From contig NZ_CP012502.1 in NCBI RefSeq assembly GCF_001721685.1, positions 2,914,001-2,978,000 of the forward strand: a stretch of 64,000 bases of DNA, written 5' to 3'. Numbering within the stretch: position 1 is the first letter of the stretch; each line of letters starts with the position of its first letter. Below, one piece after another: positions 9,793 through 18,312 of the stretch. This DNA is from Salisediminibacterium beveridgei. Lineage in GTDB: Bacteria; Bacillota; Bacilli; Bacillales; Salisediminibacteriaceae. The notes below the pieces were generated by a model. It had not been told where the DNA came from. It searched no databases and saw nothing but the letters and a program-made list of their open reading frames with translations. The position numbers and the translations under genes are program-made.

Positions 9793-12700
9793 ATGGAGCA
9801 ACTGTCGACAAATAAAAAAATATTTTTTTTGATTCTCCTGCTCGTTGTCGTTTTAACCGGACTTCGCTTTTCATGGATTTATTATTTTGCAGAGGAGAAT
9901 TTCCCCTCTGTAGAGAATGGATTTCTGGATATGAGGGCTGCTGATTTTTCAGGGAACAAGTATTATTCTCTCGAAGGGGAATGGGGATTTTTTCCGGATG
10001 AACGCATTGATCCCGCAGATCCACCGGCGTTTTCTCATGCCACAACCGTTCCAGCCCTTTGGGATCATACTTTACTGAATACTGAAGACACTTTGCTTGG
10101 GGAAGGTTCGTACTATTTGGAACTCGAGCTGCCTGAAGATATGGACAAGGATCTCGGCGTCCGATTTTATGAAATCAACAGCGCTGCAGCCATATACAGC
10201 AACGGGGAACTCGTCTATGCCAGAAATGACCTTGATCACGAATACGGTGACCGGGGCATGGACTATGGCCCGGTTGATATAACTCTCTCGCCACCGGAAG
10301 ATGGCCGACTTGAGCTTGTCATTCATGTTTCAAATCATGCCATCGAAATCAGGGGCGGGATGGCACGGGACGTGTTGATCGGGTCCGACGATGCTTTGGC
10401 ATCGCTGTCTTTTGCATCAAAAGCACTGCAGCTGTCTGCCGGACTGGTCCTTGCCCTCCATGCAGTCTACGCCTTCATATTGTTCGGCATTCAAAGGCAG
10501 TCCCGAACCAGGCTTTTGCTTCTTTTTGGCCTGATGCTGTCACTTTTCGCCACCGGTGTCTTCATTGATGATGAAGTACTTGTGATGCTTCCGGTTTCGC
10601 TTCCGGATTATTTTAAAATGCTGTTGACCATATTTATTTTAACGCTTTTTGTCATGTTTCTGATCATTGCAAGAACGGTTCATGTATCCGAAAAATTCAT
10701 TCGTCCGATTGCTGTTTTTTTCGTTCTGCTTGCCATGACGGCTCTGATGTACCCGATTGCCGGCTATACACATTTCACGTCCACTGTGATGCTGATATTC
10801 TTTGTCTTTGCTCTCGCAATGCTGGTCATTACGATCCGTTCGATTAGCAGAGGGAATGTTTATGGCTACTTTATTTTGATTTTTCTCATTGCCTATACAT
10901 CCAATATGACTTGGGGTGCGCTGATTAAACTCAATGTCTTGCAATTTCCGTTCTATCCAATGGACTTTATTTTTTCCATGATGGCCTTAATGGGACTTGT
11001 ATTGAAACAGCATGTCGATATCACCCGGGAAAATCGGAAACAAGCGGATATCATTATCGAAAATGAGAAAAATAAAGATCGATTCCTTGCCAACACTGCC
11101 CATGAACTGAGGAATCCGCTGCACGGTATTATGACTGTCAATGACACACTCCTCAATCAATTGGAGGCCAAACCGAAAGAAGCAATCCGAGATGACCTCC
11201 TGTTGAACCGTAAAATCGGTCAGCAGATGAAATTCATTCTTGATGATTTACGTGATTTTACGTTGCTGAAAGAAAGCCGCGTCCGTCTGATGCCTGAAGC
11301 AGTGGCTGTTCATCCAATGGTGCAAACCATCCTGGATATTCTGCACTTTCAGCTCGACAGCCGCTTCGTGACCTTCAAAACGGACCTGCCTGAAGATCTG
11401 CCGCCTCTGTTAGCGGATCAGGAACGGTTGTTCCAGGTCCTGTATAACCTGCTTCACAATGCCGTAAAATTCACAAAAGAGGGTTCAATCAGTGTCACAG
11501 CCCGCCACCTGCCATCTTCCGGCATGGTACATTTGATAATTGCTGACACGGGGAGCGGCATCCAAGAGGCTGATCAGGAACGACTCTTCATTCCTTACGA
11601 ACAGGGGGATGGTTCAGACCGCGGTGGTCTGGGACTCGGGCTCAACATCAGCAGGGAGTTGACGGGTCTGCACGAGGGGAAATTGCAAATTGAATCCAGG
11701 GAAGAGTGTGGAACCGAGGTTCATATTCATTGGCCGGCAGCCGAGGGGGGAAAAATCAATCACGTACCACTTTTTGAACAGGAGACAGAACGGTCGAAAA
11801 AACCTGTGGTGCATCAGGTCAATGATGCTGAATTTTCCAGAATATTGATTTCAGACGATGATGCCGGCAATCTCGAACTCCTTGAAAAAGCCCTGGAGGA
11901 TGAATATTCGATTACGAAAGCACTCAGTGGCAAAGAGGCCTTGAAGCTCATTCAAACAAGCCGTTTCGATCTTGTCATCAGTGATGTGATGATGCCGGAG
12001 ATGTCCGGTTATGAACTGACCGCCGCCATTCGTAAAGAATATGATCTGATTCAGCTGCCCGTGCTTCTCTTGACAGCACGATATCACCCGGCGGACATCG
12101 CTGCAGGTTTTCAGGCAGGAGCGAATGACTATGTCAGTAAACCTTTTGAGCTTGCGGAGTTCAAAGCAAGAGTTGCGACTTTGACACAATTAAAGCAGTC
12201 TGTTTACAAACAGATTGAAACCGAAGCTGCCTGGCTCCAGTCGCAAATCCGGCCGCATTTTCTATATAATACGTTAAACACCATTGCATCTCTCGGCCAT
12301 TATGATACCGACAAAATGGTAGATCTGCTTTATGAATTCGGTGATTATTTGAAAAACAGTTTCCGTTCACCGTCAAAAGATGGTTTCATCACGCTTGAAG
12401 AAGAAATGAACCTCATTCGCCCTTATCTGTATATTCAAAAGACGCGCTTTGCTGACCAGTTAGCGACTGAGATCGACATAAAAAATGAGGCAGACATTCT
12501 CGTCCCGCCCTTGGCCGTTCAGACCCTTGTCGAGAATGCTGTCAATCACGGTGCGTTGAAGAACCGGGGAAATGGAACGGTGCTGCTCTATGCCAGCTCC
12601 CATAAAACGCACGCCGAAATCGTGATTTCCGATAACGGGCCCGGTAGAGCTGACGATTTACTAAAACGGCTTGAAGAAACTTCTGCTTCTGGAATTGGCC

Positions 12701-12816
12701 TGAAAAATACCCAAGACCGAATCAAAGCCTTAAACGGCGAAGGCCTGCTCATCACCGACAACCCAGGGGGCGGTATTCGAATCACCATAACCTTGCCAAA
12801 AAGAAATCTTCGTTAA
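9793..12816 (+). CDS. Hybrid sensor kinase: 7TM sensor, HisKA kinase, receiver and LytS-type kinase
   Basis: This 1007-residue membrane protein is a fused signalling chain. A single anchor (12-32) is followed by an extracellular beta-rich domain (about 40-190) and a seven-helix block (about 205-400), as in 7TMR-DISM receptors. Then come a HisKA domain with phospho-acceptor His437 (TAHELRNPLHG), an HATPase domain (N-box HNAVKF, G-box GLGLGLN), a receiver with Asp731 (ISDVMMPEMSG), and a second, LytS/YpdA-type kinase module with His822 in PHFLYN and its own ATPase lobe (VENAVNHG). The SD GAGGG lies 7 nt before the ATG. The convergent SARP-type regulator at 12937-14070 is its probable partner. 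The ligand is unknown; DISM receptors often sense carbohydrates or other small molecules (family knowledge). Confidence 0.9.
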   Translation: MEQLSTNKKIFFLILLLVVVLTGLRFSWIYYFAEENFPSVENGFLDMRAADFSGNKYYSLEGEWGFFPDERIDPADPPAFSHATTVPALWDHTLLNTEDTLLGEGSYYLELELPEDMDKDLGVRFYEINSAAAIYSNGELVYARNDLDHEYGDRGMDYGPVDITLSPPEDGRLELVIHVSNHAIEIRGGMARDVLIGSDDALASLSFASKALQLSAGLVLALHAVYAFILFGIQRQSRTRLLLLFGLMLSLFATGVFIDDEVLVMLPVSLPDYFKMLLTIFILTLFVMFLIIARTVHVSEKFIRPIAVFFVLLAMTALMYPIAGYTHFTSTVMLIFFVFALAMLVITIRSISRGNVYGYFILIFLIAYTSNMTWGALIKLNVLQFPFYPMDFIFSMMALMGLVLKQHVDITRENRKQADIIIENEKNKDRFLANTAHELRNPLHGIMTVNDTLLNQLEAKPKEAIRDDLLLNRKIGQQMKFILDDLRDFTLLKESRVRLMPEAVAVHPMVQTILDILHFQLDSRFVTFKTDLPEDLPPLLADQERLFQVLYNLLHNAVKFTKEGSISVTARHLPSSGMVHLIIADTGSGIQEADQERLFIPYEQGDGSDRGGLGLGLNISRELTGLHEGKLQIESREECGTEVHIHWPAAEGGKINHVPLFEQETERSKKPVVHQVNDAEFSRILISDDDAGNLELLEKALEDEYSITKALSGKEALKLIQTSRFDLVISDVMMPEMSGYELTAAIRKEYDLIQLPVLLLTARYHPADIAAGFQAGANDYVSKPFELAEFKARVATLTQLKQSVYKQIETEAAWLQSQIRPHFLYNTLNTIASLGHYDTDKMVDLLYEFGDYLKNSFRSPSKDGFITLEEEMNLIRPYLYIQKTRFADQLATEIDIKNEADILVPPLAVQTLVENAVNHGALKNRGNGTVLLYASSHKTHAEIVISDNGPGRADDLLKRLEETSASGIGLKNTQDRIKALNGEGLLITDNPGGGIRITITLPKRNLR

Positions 12817-12873
12817 TGCAACGAAAGCTTCATTCCCGTAGTAAACGTTAACATTCAAATGAAATACAAAAAA

Positions 12874-12918
12874 CGTATCGCCAAAAGACGCTCTCCATAC
12901 GTCTTTTCCGGCGATACG
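12874..12918 (-). terminator. Terminator of the SARP-type response regulator gene
   Basis: A long stem (CGTATCGCC paired with GGCGATACG, with an inner AAAAGACG/CGTCTTTT arm) is followed on the minus strand by a T-run. It separates the two convergent signalling genes. Confidence 0.8.
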
Positions 12919-12936
12919 GTAATGTCTTTGGACCGA

Positions 12937-14070
12937 TCAGTTCTCCGTCCTTTTTTTCCATTCTTCATACCATGATAAAACCGCAGGGTCCGGTAATGCA
13001 TCGAGTTCATGATGCATAACCGTTTGCAATTGCTTGAACTGTTCATGAACCTGATCAGGTCGTCGCAGCTTGGCAAGTACCTGCATCTGCAGTAAATACA
13101 CGTCTTCGTCCAATGGGTTGCGATAGAGCACTTTTGTATACCAGCGTAATGCCCGGTCCCATTGATGATTTTGTTCAAAATGCATTGCCAGTGCCATTGC
13201 TTTTTCGCGCCAGATCAACTGATGATTGACCCGCTCTTCTTCCGGCCATACAAGATCACTATATGCCAAATAGTCACCGTCGTATTGTTCAAGCTTTGTT
13301 TCAATCGTTTTTGAGCTCCCATTGGCTATGTATTCTTCAGTTTCCAGTAGCACCTTCTTCCATTCGAAGATATCTACGTTCGTCTTTTCAACCTTCAGTC
13401 TGTAGCCTTCATCCACGTTGATCAGCTGCAAGTGCTCATGAAAGGGAGAGAGGGTTTTGCGGATATGATACACAGCCGTATACAGTTGTGAATAAGCTTT
13501 TTGCACACTCACACCACTCCAGATCATTTCAACGATTTCCGCTTTCGATACGGTTTTGTTCTGATGATGCAGAAGATACAAAAACAGTTCCCTCGCTTTT
13601 GCAGTCCGCCAATTCAGTTCATGCTCATTGTTGTTCTCATCCGTGATTTTTATGGCATGCTGTATACTGATCTCTATCGTTGTTCCCGATATATTTAATG
13701 AAACTTCCTTTCGTTTGTTTCGGACGAGACGCTCGATTGTTTTTTTTAGACGATCAAAACGGACCGGTTTCACCAGATAATCCATTGCTTCAAGTTCAAA
13801 TGCTTCAATGGCATACTCCCGGTGCGCTGTTACAAACACAATATCCGTGGCTGGGCTGGTTTCCGTCAACTGATCTGCCATAACCAGACCGTTCATACCA
13901 GGCATTTCTATATCGAGAAATACTACATCATAATGATCCTGTGCGATTTTTTCCAAAGCGGTTACCGGATCCTGGGTACGTTCAATAGTCGTTACCTCGT
14001 CCGTCCTCATGAGCAGATTTTCGATATAATCAAGCGCCAGAACTTCATCATCAACTGTCATTACACGCAT
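12937..14070 (-). CDS. Response regulator with receiver, winged-helix and BTAD domains (SARP type)
   Basis: This 377-residue cytoplasmic regulator has a receiver domain (1-120) with phospho-acceptor Asp53 (VFLDIEMPG), the conserved acidic pair at 7-8 and Lys in DYLVKP. A winged-helix DNA-binding segment (about 140-225) and a bacterial transcriptional activation domain with helical repeats (about 245-370) follow. This is the architecture of COG3947 regulators. Such regulators are typically encoded beside 7TM hybrid kinases, as here with the convergent gene at 9793-12816. The last receiver-binding step could come from either kinase module of that protein. Its target genes are not evident. The membrane protein gene upstream lies only 78 bp away on the same strand and may share its transcript. 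Confidence 0.88.
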   Translation of the reverse strand: MRVMTVDDEVLALDYIENLLMRTDEVTTIERTQDPVTALEKIAQDHYDVVFLDIEMPGMNGLVMADQLTETSPATDIVFVTAHREYAIEAFELEAMDYLVKPVRFDRLKKTIERLVRNKRKEVSLNISGTTIEISIQHAIKITDENNNEHELNWRTAKARELFLYLLHHQNKTVSKAEIVEMIWSGVSVQKAYSQLYTAVYHIRKTLSPFHEHLQLINVDEGYRLKVEKTNVDIFEWKKVLLETEEYIANGSSKTIETKLEQYDGDYLAYSDLVWPEEERVNHQLIWREKAMALAMHFEQNHQWDRALRWYTKVLYRNPLDEDVYLLQMQVLAKLRRPDQVHEQFKQLQTVMHHELDALPDPAVLSWYEEWKKRTEN

Positions 14071-14148
14071 GGCCGATCACCCTCGTATATTAGATTTAAT
14101 CCCTGAATCATACATCTCTTTATTTACCATGACAACTGTTTAAAAACC

Positions 14149-14859
14149 TTACCATTCAAAAAAGAACTTCAATGAAATTGTCACAACCGTATAAGCAAAC
14201 ACACCGATCGCAAACGTCGGAAAATGGATCTCCCGTTCATGGGGCAGTTCATTTTTAAAGACGTTGAAAATCATCGCACCGGAAATAATCGCAAAAATGA
14301 TCGCTTTCATCAACGAATCGAGCTCTATCGTCAATGCGAAAACCCAGCCGGCAACGATACCGCCTGCCATGATATATCGCCCGTTATGTGTATACTCCAC
14401 CGGGAATTCACGGTACATGTCGTGGGCAACTGCAATGATATGCAGACCGATGGCGAAACTGTAAAAGACCGCCTGCACTCCGGCAATATCAGCAGACAAA
14501 ACCGTAAAGGAGATCATGGCATTGTAGATTGTATAAAAGGCCACCGCGGTATAAAAGGAGGAGCGTCTGCTGACATCATGACGGCGAACGATCACCTGGA
14601 TGAGCAGAAAGCTGACAACACCGATTAAGCCGATGATATAAATTTCCGATTCCATCGTAAGTGCCCGGTATTTATCATCAATTGCCGCCTGTTCCTGGTG
14701 AAGTGTCGGCAACAGGTAAACGAATACATAGGAAACCGCAAGTCCACCGGAGAAAGAAAACCACAGCAACCGCTTGATCCGTTCTGTCGGAAGTAATTTA
14801 TTCGCAAACAAGTGTAATAGGATAAATACGATACCGATAAAAAAAGAAACCATATTCAT
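14149..14859 (-). CDS. Uncharacterised multi-pass membrane protein
   Basis: About 236 residues with seven or eight predicted hydrophobic helices and hardly any soluble part. The start chosen is MNMVSFF, because the 13 residues before it are hydrophilic and the upstream ATG (14898) has no SD; either is possible. A GGxAxxYVFVYLLP stretch in the second helix faintly recalls ZIP-like membrane proteins, but metal-binding His residues are not obvious and I assign no function. It lies upstream of, and on the same strand as, the SARP-type regulator, with 78 bp and no terminator between, so it may belong to that signalling locus. Confidence 0.65.
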   Translation of the reverse strand: MNMVSFFIGIVFILLHLFANKLLPTERIKRLLWFSFSGGLAVSYVFVYLLPTLHQEQAAIDDKYRALTMESEIYIIGLIGVVSFLLIQVIVRRHDVSRRSSFYTAVAFYTIYNAMISFTVLSADIAGVQAVFYSFAIGLHIIAVAHDMYREFPVEYTHNGRYIMAGGIVAGWVFALTIELDSLMKAIIFAIISGAMIFNVFKNELPHEREIHFPTFAIGVFAYTVVTISLKFFFEW

Positions 14860-14968
14860 GTCTTCATCCCCAGTCTTCTTCCCTGCTCCTTCTGTCATTT
14901 TACACCATCCGGCACTCGAATTGAAATCGACAATATTCCGACAGAATATTCTGAATCAACCTTTGTCA

Positions 14969-14977
14969 TGCTATAAT
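14969..14977 (+). promoter_or_regulatory. Extended -10 promoter for acoR
   Basis: TGCTATAAT is a consensus extended -10 element about 110 bp before the acoR start. No strong -35 is seen, as expected for this type. Confidence 0.6.
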
Positions 14978-15086
14978 AAAGAAACAACGATACGAACGGT
15001 GACTTTATTGCCAAAACGTTGAGGATGCCGCTGCCTGTTCATTGCACAGAACCTGATAACACTTTTTCATAAGGGTGGTGTTCCAC

Positions 15087-16991
15087 GTGATCGAGCAGAA
15101 TATCAGTAAGCAGGTATGGGAGCGCTTTCTTAAAGAGGGAACTGTCGACGAAACGAGGCTCAGGCGTCGCATTGTCGAGTCCTGGTCATTTTGCCGTGAG
15201 GCAGGCGTTGATCCTTATAATGGAAAGGGTTCGACCCTTCTCAGTCTGGAAGAATTGAACGAAAAGAAAAAACAAAACCATGAACTGCTGGACATGTCTT
15301 TACCTTTCTTGCAAAACCTCCAATACCTTTTCAAGGGGACAAGATCCATTTTGCTCTTAATTGATCCGGAAGGGTATGTTTTAAAGGTGATGGGTGAAGA
15401 AGAAACACTCAGACATGCTATGGAAATCAACTTTGTCGAAGGAATCCGCTGGACCGAAGAGCAGGTAGGGACCAATGCCATCGGGACGACGCTTCGCACC
15501 AAAGAGCCGATCACTGTTTACGGTCCGGAACACTTTGCTGTTGCCTCGCAGAATTGGGTCTGTTCTGCTGCACCGATAAGAAAGGATGATGGTTCGCTTC
15601 TCGGTGTGCTCAATGTGTCAAGCCGGGTGGGAACATGTAAACATGAACACACACTCGGTGCTGTAGCCGCTTCAGCCTATGCTATAGAATACGAATGGCA
15701 AAAGCGCCAGAAAGAAGATGAACTTGAACTGATTTCAAAAGCACTGATGCAAGACGATGCTTTTGAATCCTATGTCCTCACCTGCGCTGATGGGCGGGTG
15801 ATTTACATCCACGCCTCATTGTACGACTTGACTGATTACCGGGATCAGACCATTCAACTCGATACACTGCTCGCTGAAACCGGCCATACCATCACCATGA
15901 AAATTCCCGTCTTCTCCGAGAGAGAGGGCCGGCAAATCGGTCACCAGGTTTTTCTTCGAAAACATGTCATTGAGAAGTTTAACAGGCAGATAAAAAAAGT
16001 GCGCTTTCAATTTCCCGGAGTCACAGGTGTGAGTGAAGTCTTTGCTCAAGTTCTGGACCAGGCTGCATGCCTCGCAGACGCTGACGTACCCGTGCACTTA
16101 TCCGGGGAAACCGGAACCGGTAAAGACATGATTGCACGAGCACTCCACGACAACAGTAAAAGGGCCGAAAAACCGTTTGTCGAACTGAACTGCGGTGCAA
16201 TTCCTGAAAGCCTGATTGCAAGTGAACTTTTCGGCTACGCCCCAGGGGCATTTACAGGTGCCAGAAAAACCGGCTACATCGGAAAATTCGTTGAGGCAGA
16301 TCAAGGCACACTGTTTCTCGATGAAGTCGGCGAACTCTCCCCTGCCATGCAGGTTGCACTTTTGAAAGTGCTGGATGAACAGCGCTTTATGCCTGTCGGG
16401 ACAAATGAAGTCAGAAGTTGCGACGTCAGGATTATCACTGCGACGAACCGGGATTTGGTCACACTGGTCCGGGAAGGGTCATTCCGGGAAGATTTGTTTT
16501 ACCGTCTCTATGCCTTCCCACTTCATCTTCCTGCATTACGGGACCGCCAGGAGGATATCCCGGCCTTCATTCAATGGTACAAACGCCGTCACGAATGGCA
16601 TGTGCATTGGCCGAAACCTGTCATGGATGAATGGATGGCATACACCTGGCCAGGTAACATCCGCCAGCTGATTCTCTCATTGGACAGGTTAAGGATTTAT
16701 TATCCTGACTCACTTCCTGATCCTTCAACCATCCGTCAGGTCATCGGTTCGCCGGACCATGAGGGAATCCGGACACCAGCCCCTGTTCAAACGAACATGA
16801 ACAACCCTGAATACCTGATCAATGAAAAAAATGATGCAGAAAATCAGCTATCCTATGCAGAACAGATTGAAAAAGAAACACTCCTCCACGCATTGAAGGA
16901 AGCACACGGTAACCGGGGAAAAGCGATGTCGTTAACCGGTATGCCCCGCAGCACGTTCTATCGGAAACTCAACAAATACAGCCTGATCTGA
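15087..16991 (+). CDS. acoR: AcoR-type sigma-54-dependent activator of acetoin catabolism
   Basis: This 634-residue enhancer-binding protein activates sigma-54 RNA polymerase in response to acetoin. It has a GAF-type sensor region (about 60-200), a divergent middle domain, an AAA+ ATPase (about 320-545) with Walker A GETGTGKD, the sigma-54 contact loop GAFTGA and Walker B TLFLDEVGE, and a Fis-type helix-turn-helix at the C terminus (GNRGKAMSLTGMPRSTFYRKL). The GTG at 15087 is chosen because AAGGGTGG lies 8 nt before it; the longer frame starts on top of that SD. It lies directly upstream of acoABC-bdhA, whose -24/-12 promoter it should drive. Similar in layout to B. subtilis, although there acoR follows the operon. 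Confidence 0.92.
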   Translation: MIEQNISKQVWERFLKEGTVDETRLRRRIVESWSFCREAGVDPYNGKGSTLLSLEELNEKKKQNHELLDMSLPFLQNLQYLFKGTRSILLLIDPEGYVLKVMGEEETLRHAMEINFVEGIRWTEEQVGTNAIGTTLRTKEPITVYGPEHFAVASQNWVCSAAPIRKDDGSLLGVLNVSSRVGTCKHEHTLGAVAASAYAIEYEWQKRQKEDELELISKALMQDDAFESYVLTCADGRVIYIHASLYDLTDYRDQTIQLDTLLAETGHTITMKIPVFSEREGRQIGHQVFLRKHVIEKFNRQIKKVRFQFPGVTGVSEVFAQVLDQAACLADADVPVHLSGETGTGKDMIARALHDNSKRAEKPFVELNCGAIPESLIASELFGYAPGAFTGARKTGYIGKFVEADQGTLFLDEVGELSPAMQVALLKVLDEQRFMPVGTNEVRSCDVRIITATNRDLVTLVREGSFREDLFYRLYAFPLHLPALRDRQEDIPAFIQWYKRRHEWHVHWPKPVMDEWMAYTWPGNIRQLILSLDRLRIYYPDSLPDPSTIRQVIGSPDHEGIRTPAPVQTNMNNPEYLINEKNDAENQLSYAEQIEKETLLHALKEAHGNRGKAMSLTGMPRSTFYRKLNKYSLI

Positions 16992-17025
16992 AAAGACTGT
17001 TAAAAATCATTCTCAAAAAGAGATA

Positions 17026-17066
17026 AATCGGGACAAAATGGGACACTTTATCATTTTGTCCCGATT
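17026..17066 (+). promoter_or_regulatory. Inverted repeat: candidate AcoR enhancer site and/or acoR terminator
   Basis: Two perfect 15-bp arms with an 11-nt spacer. GGGACA occurs at 17030 and 17040 and its complement TGTCCC at 17057. It lies about 130 bp before the -24 element, a normal distance for an enhancer-binding protein site. The hairpin followed by TTGTTT could also end acoR; both roles are inference. Confidence 0.5.
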
Positions 17067-17141
17067 GTTTATGCACTCACATACCCCTCCCGGTTCGAAG
17101 CAGCCTGTAACCCCATATTCGAAAGGATAAAAATTATTTTT

Positions 17142-17155
17142 TGTAAGCGCTTACT
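17142..17155 (+). promoter_or_regulatory. CcpA catabolite-responsive element (cre) at the aco promoter
   Basis: TGTAAGCGCTTACT fits the cre consensus and contains a perfect 12-bp palindrome. It ends 2 nt before the -24 element, so bound CcpA would block sigma-54 polymerase when preferred sugars are present. Confidence 0.8.
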
Positions 17156-17156
17156 A

Positions 17157-17173
17157 TTGGCATGGATATTGCA
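17157..17173 (+). promoter_or_regulatory. Sigma-54 (-24/-12) promoter of acoABC-bdhA
   Basis: TTGGCATGGATATTGCA matches the sigma-54 consensus with GG and GC at the correct 10-bp spacing. It lies between acoR, which encodes the matching activator, and acoA. Transcription should begin near 17185. Confidence 0.92.
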
Positions 17174-17218
17174 TACTTTTTAATGTGAACAACTCTTTTA
17201 GGAGGTGGTCTGCCCTTT

Positions 17219-17299
17219 GTGAGGTTTCCTGGCGATCAGTTATTGTTCTATTACGTGTCTGACAGATTCACTTACGAAAAAAGGAGGCAGAACGAATGA
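17219..17299 (+). CDS. Candidate 26-residue leader peptide coupled to acoA
   Basis: A GTG-started ORF lies 13 nt behind a strong AGGAGG in the acoA leader, and its TGA stop overlaps the acoA ATG as ATGA. The acoA SD (AAAGGAGG) lies within its last codons. The peptide (begins MRFPGDQLL, ends in a basic KRRQNE tail) matches no family I know. It may couple translation to acoA, or the first SD may be only a leftover. The spacing is slightly long for GTG. Confidence 0.4.
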   Translation: MRFPGDQLLFYYVSDRFTYEKRRQNE

Positions 17300-18297
17300 A
17301 AATTTCTGAGAAAGAAGTCACCGGAATCACGACGGAAAAGGCGCGCTGGATGTATCAGAAAATGCAGGAAATCCGTATGTTTGAGGACCGGGTTCACGAT
17401 CTGTTCGGAGAAGGAAAATTGCCTGGATTCGTTCACTTGTATGCAGGAGAAGAAGCAGTTGCTGTTGGCGTATGCGCCCACTTCGATAACAAAGACACCA
17501 TCACCAGTACCCACCGGGGTCATGGCCACTGTATTGCGAAAGGCTGTGAGCTTGACGGAATGATGGCAGAACTTTACGGAAAATCCACCGGGCTGTGTAA
17601 CGGTAAAGGCGGTTCCATGCATATTGCCGATGTGGAAAAAGGCATGCTCGGAGCCAATGGCATTGTCGGCGGCGGATTTCCGCTGGCTACAGGTGCTGCA
17701 TTAACCGCAAAACTGAAAAAGACCGGCGGTGTCTCTGCCTGCTTCTTTGGTGATGGTGCCGGCAACCATGGAACATTCCATGAAGGCATTAACCTTTCAG
17801 CCATCTGGGATCTTCCGGTACTTTTCGTCGCTGAGAACAATGGGTATGCAGAAGCCACTCCGTTTGAGTATGCGTCTTCTTGCGACAACATTGCCGATCG
17901 GGCACAAGGCTATAATATCCCAGGTGAAATCGTCGACGGGAAAGACGTGGTCGCTGTCTATGAAGCAGCTCAGCGCGCCGTTGACCGGGCGCGTAACGGG
18001 GAAGGCCCAAGCCTGATTGAATGCAAAACCTACCGGAACTACGGACACTTCGAAGGCGATGCACAGAAATATAAAACCGCTGAAGATAAAGAGCGGCACT
18101 TGGGTGAAGACGATGCGATTGTCCGTTTTCGCAGCTACATTTTAGAAAACAGCCTGATGACCGAGGATGAGCTGAACCAAATTGATCAGGATGTGGAAAA
18201 AGCTGTGACTCATGCAGTGAGTTTCGCTGAGGAAAGTCCGGATCCGACAATTGAAGATCTGACTACTGACGTTTACGTGAACTACCAGTCTGAATAA
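17296..18297 (+). CDS. acoA: Acetoin dehydrogenase E1 component, alpha subunit (TPP-dependent)
   Basis: With AcoB it forms the thiamine-diphosphate E1 enzyme that cleaves acetoin to acetaldehyde and passes an acetyl group to the lipoyl arm of AcoC. The 333-residue length is normal. The TPP/Mg motif GDGAGNHGTFHEG...ENNGYA is clear, as is the RGHGHCIAKG segment. The SD AAAGGAGG precedes the ATG. It is the first main gene of an operon (acoA-acoB-acoC-bdhA) behind a sigma-54 promoter and a cre box, which fits AcoR activation by acetoin and CcpA repression. It is distinguished from branched-chain or pyruvate E1 alpha by the acoR and bdhA neighbours. Confidence 0.93.
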   Translation: MKISEKEVTGITTEKARWMYQKMQEIRMFEDRVHDLFGEGKLPGFVHLYAGEEAVAVGVCAHFDNKDTITSTHRGHGHCIAKGCELDGMMAELYGKSTGLCNGKGGSMHIADVEKGMLGANGIVGGGFPLATGAALTAKLKKTGGVSACFFGDGAGNHGTFHEGINLSAIWDLPVLFVAENNGYAEATPFEYASSCDNIADRAQGYNIPGEIVDGKDVVAVYEAAQRAVDRARNGEGPSLIECKTYRNYGHFEGDAQKYKTAEDKERHLGEDDAIVRFRSYILENSLMTEDELNQIDQDVEKAVTHAVSFAEESPDPTIEDLTTDVYVNYQSE

Positions 18298-18312
18298 AGG
18301 AGGAACGAACAC

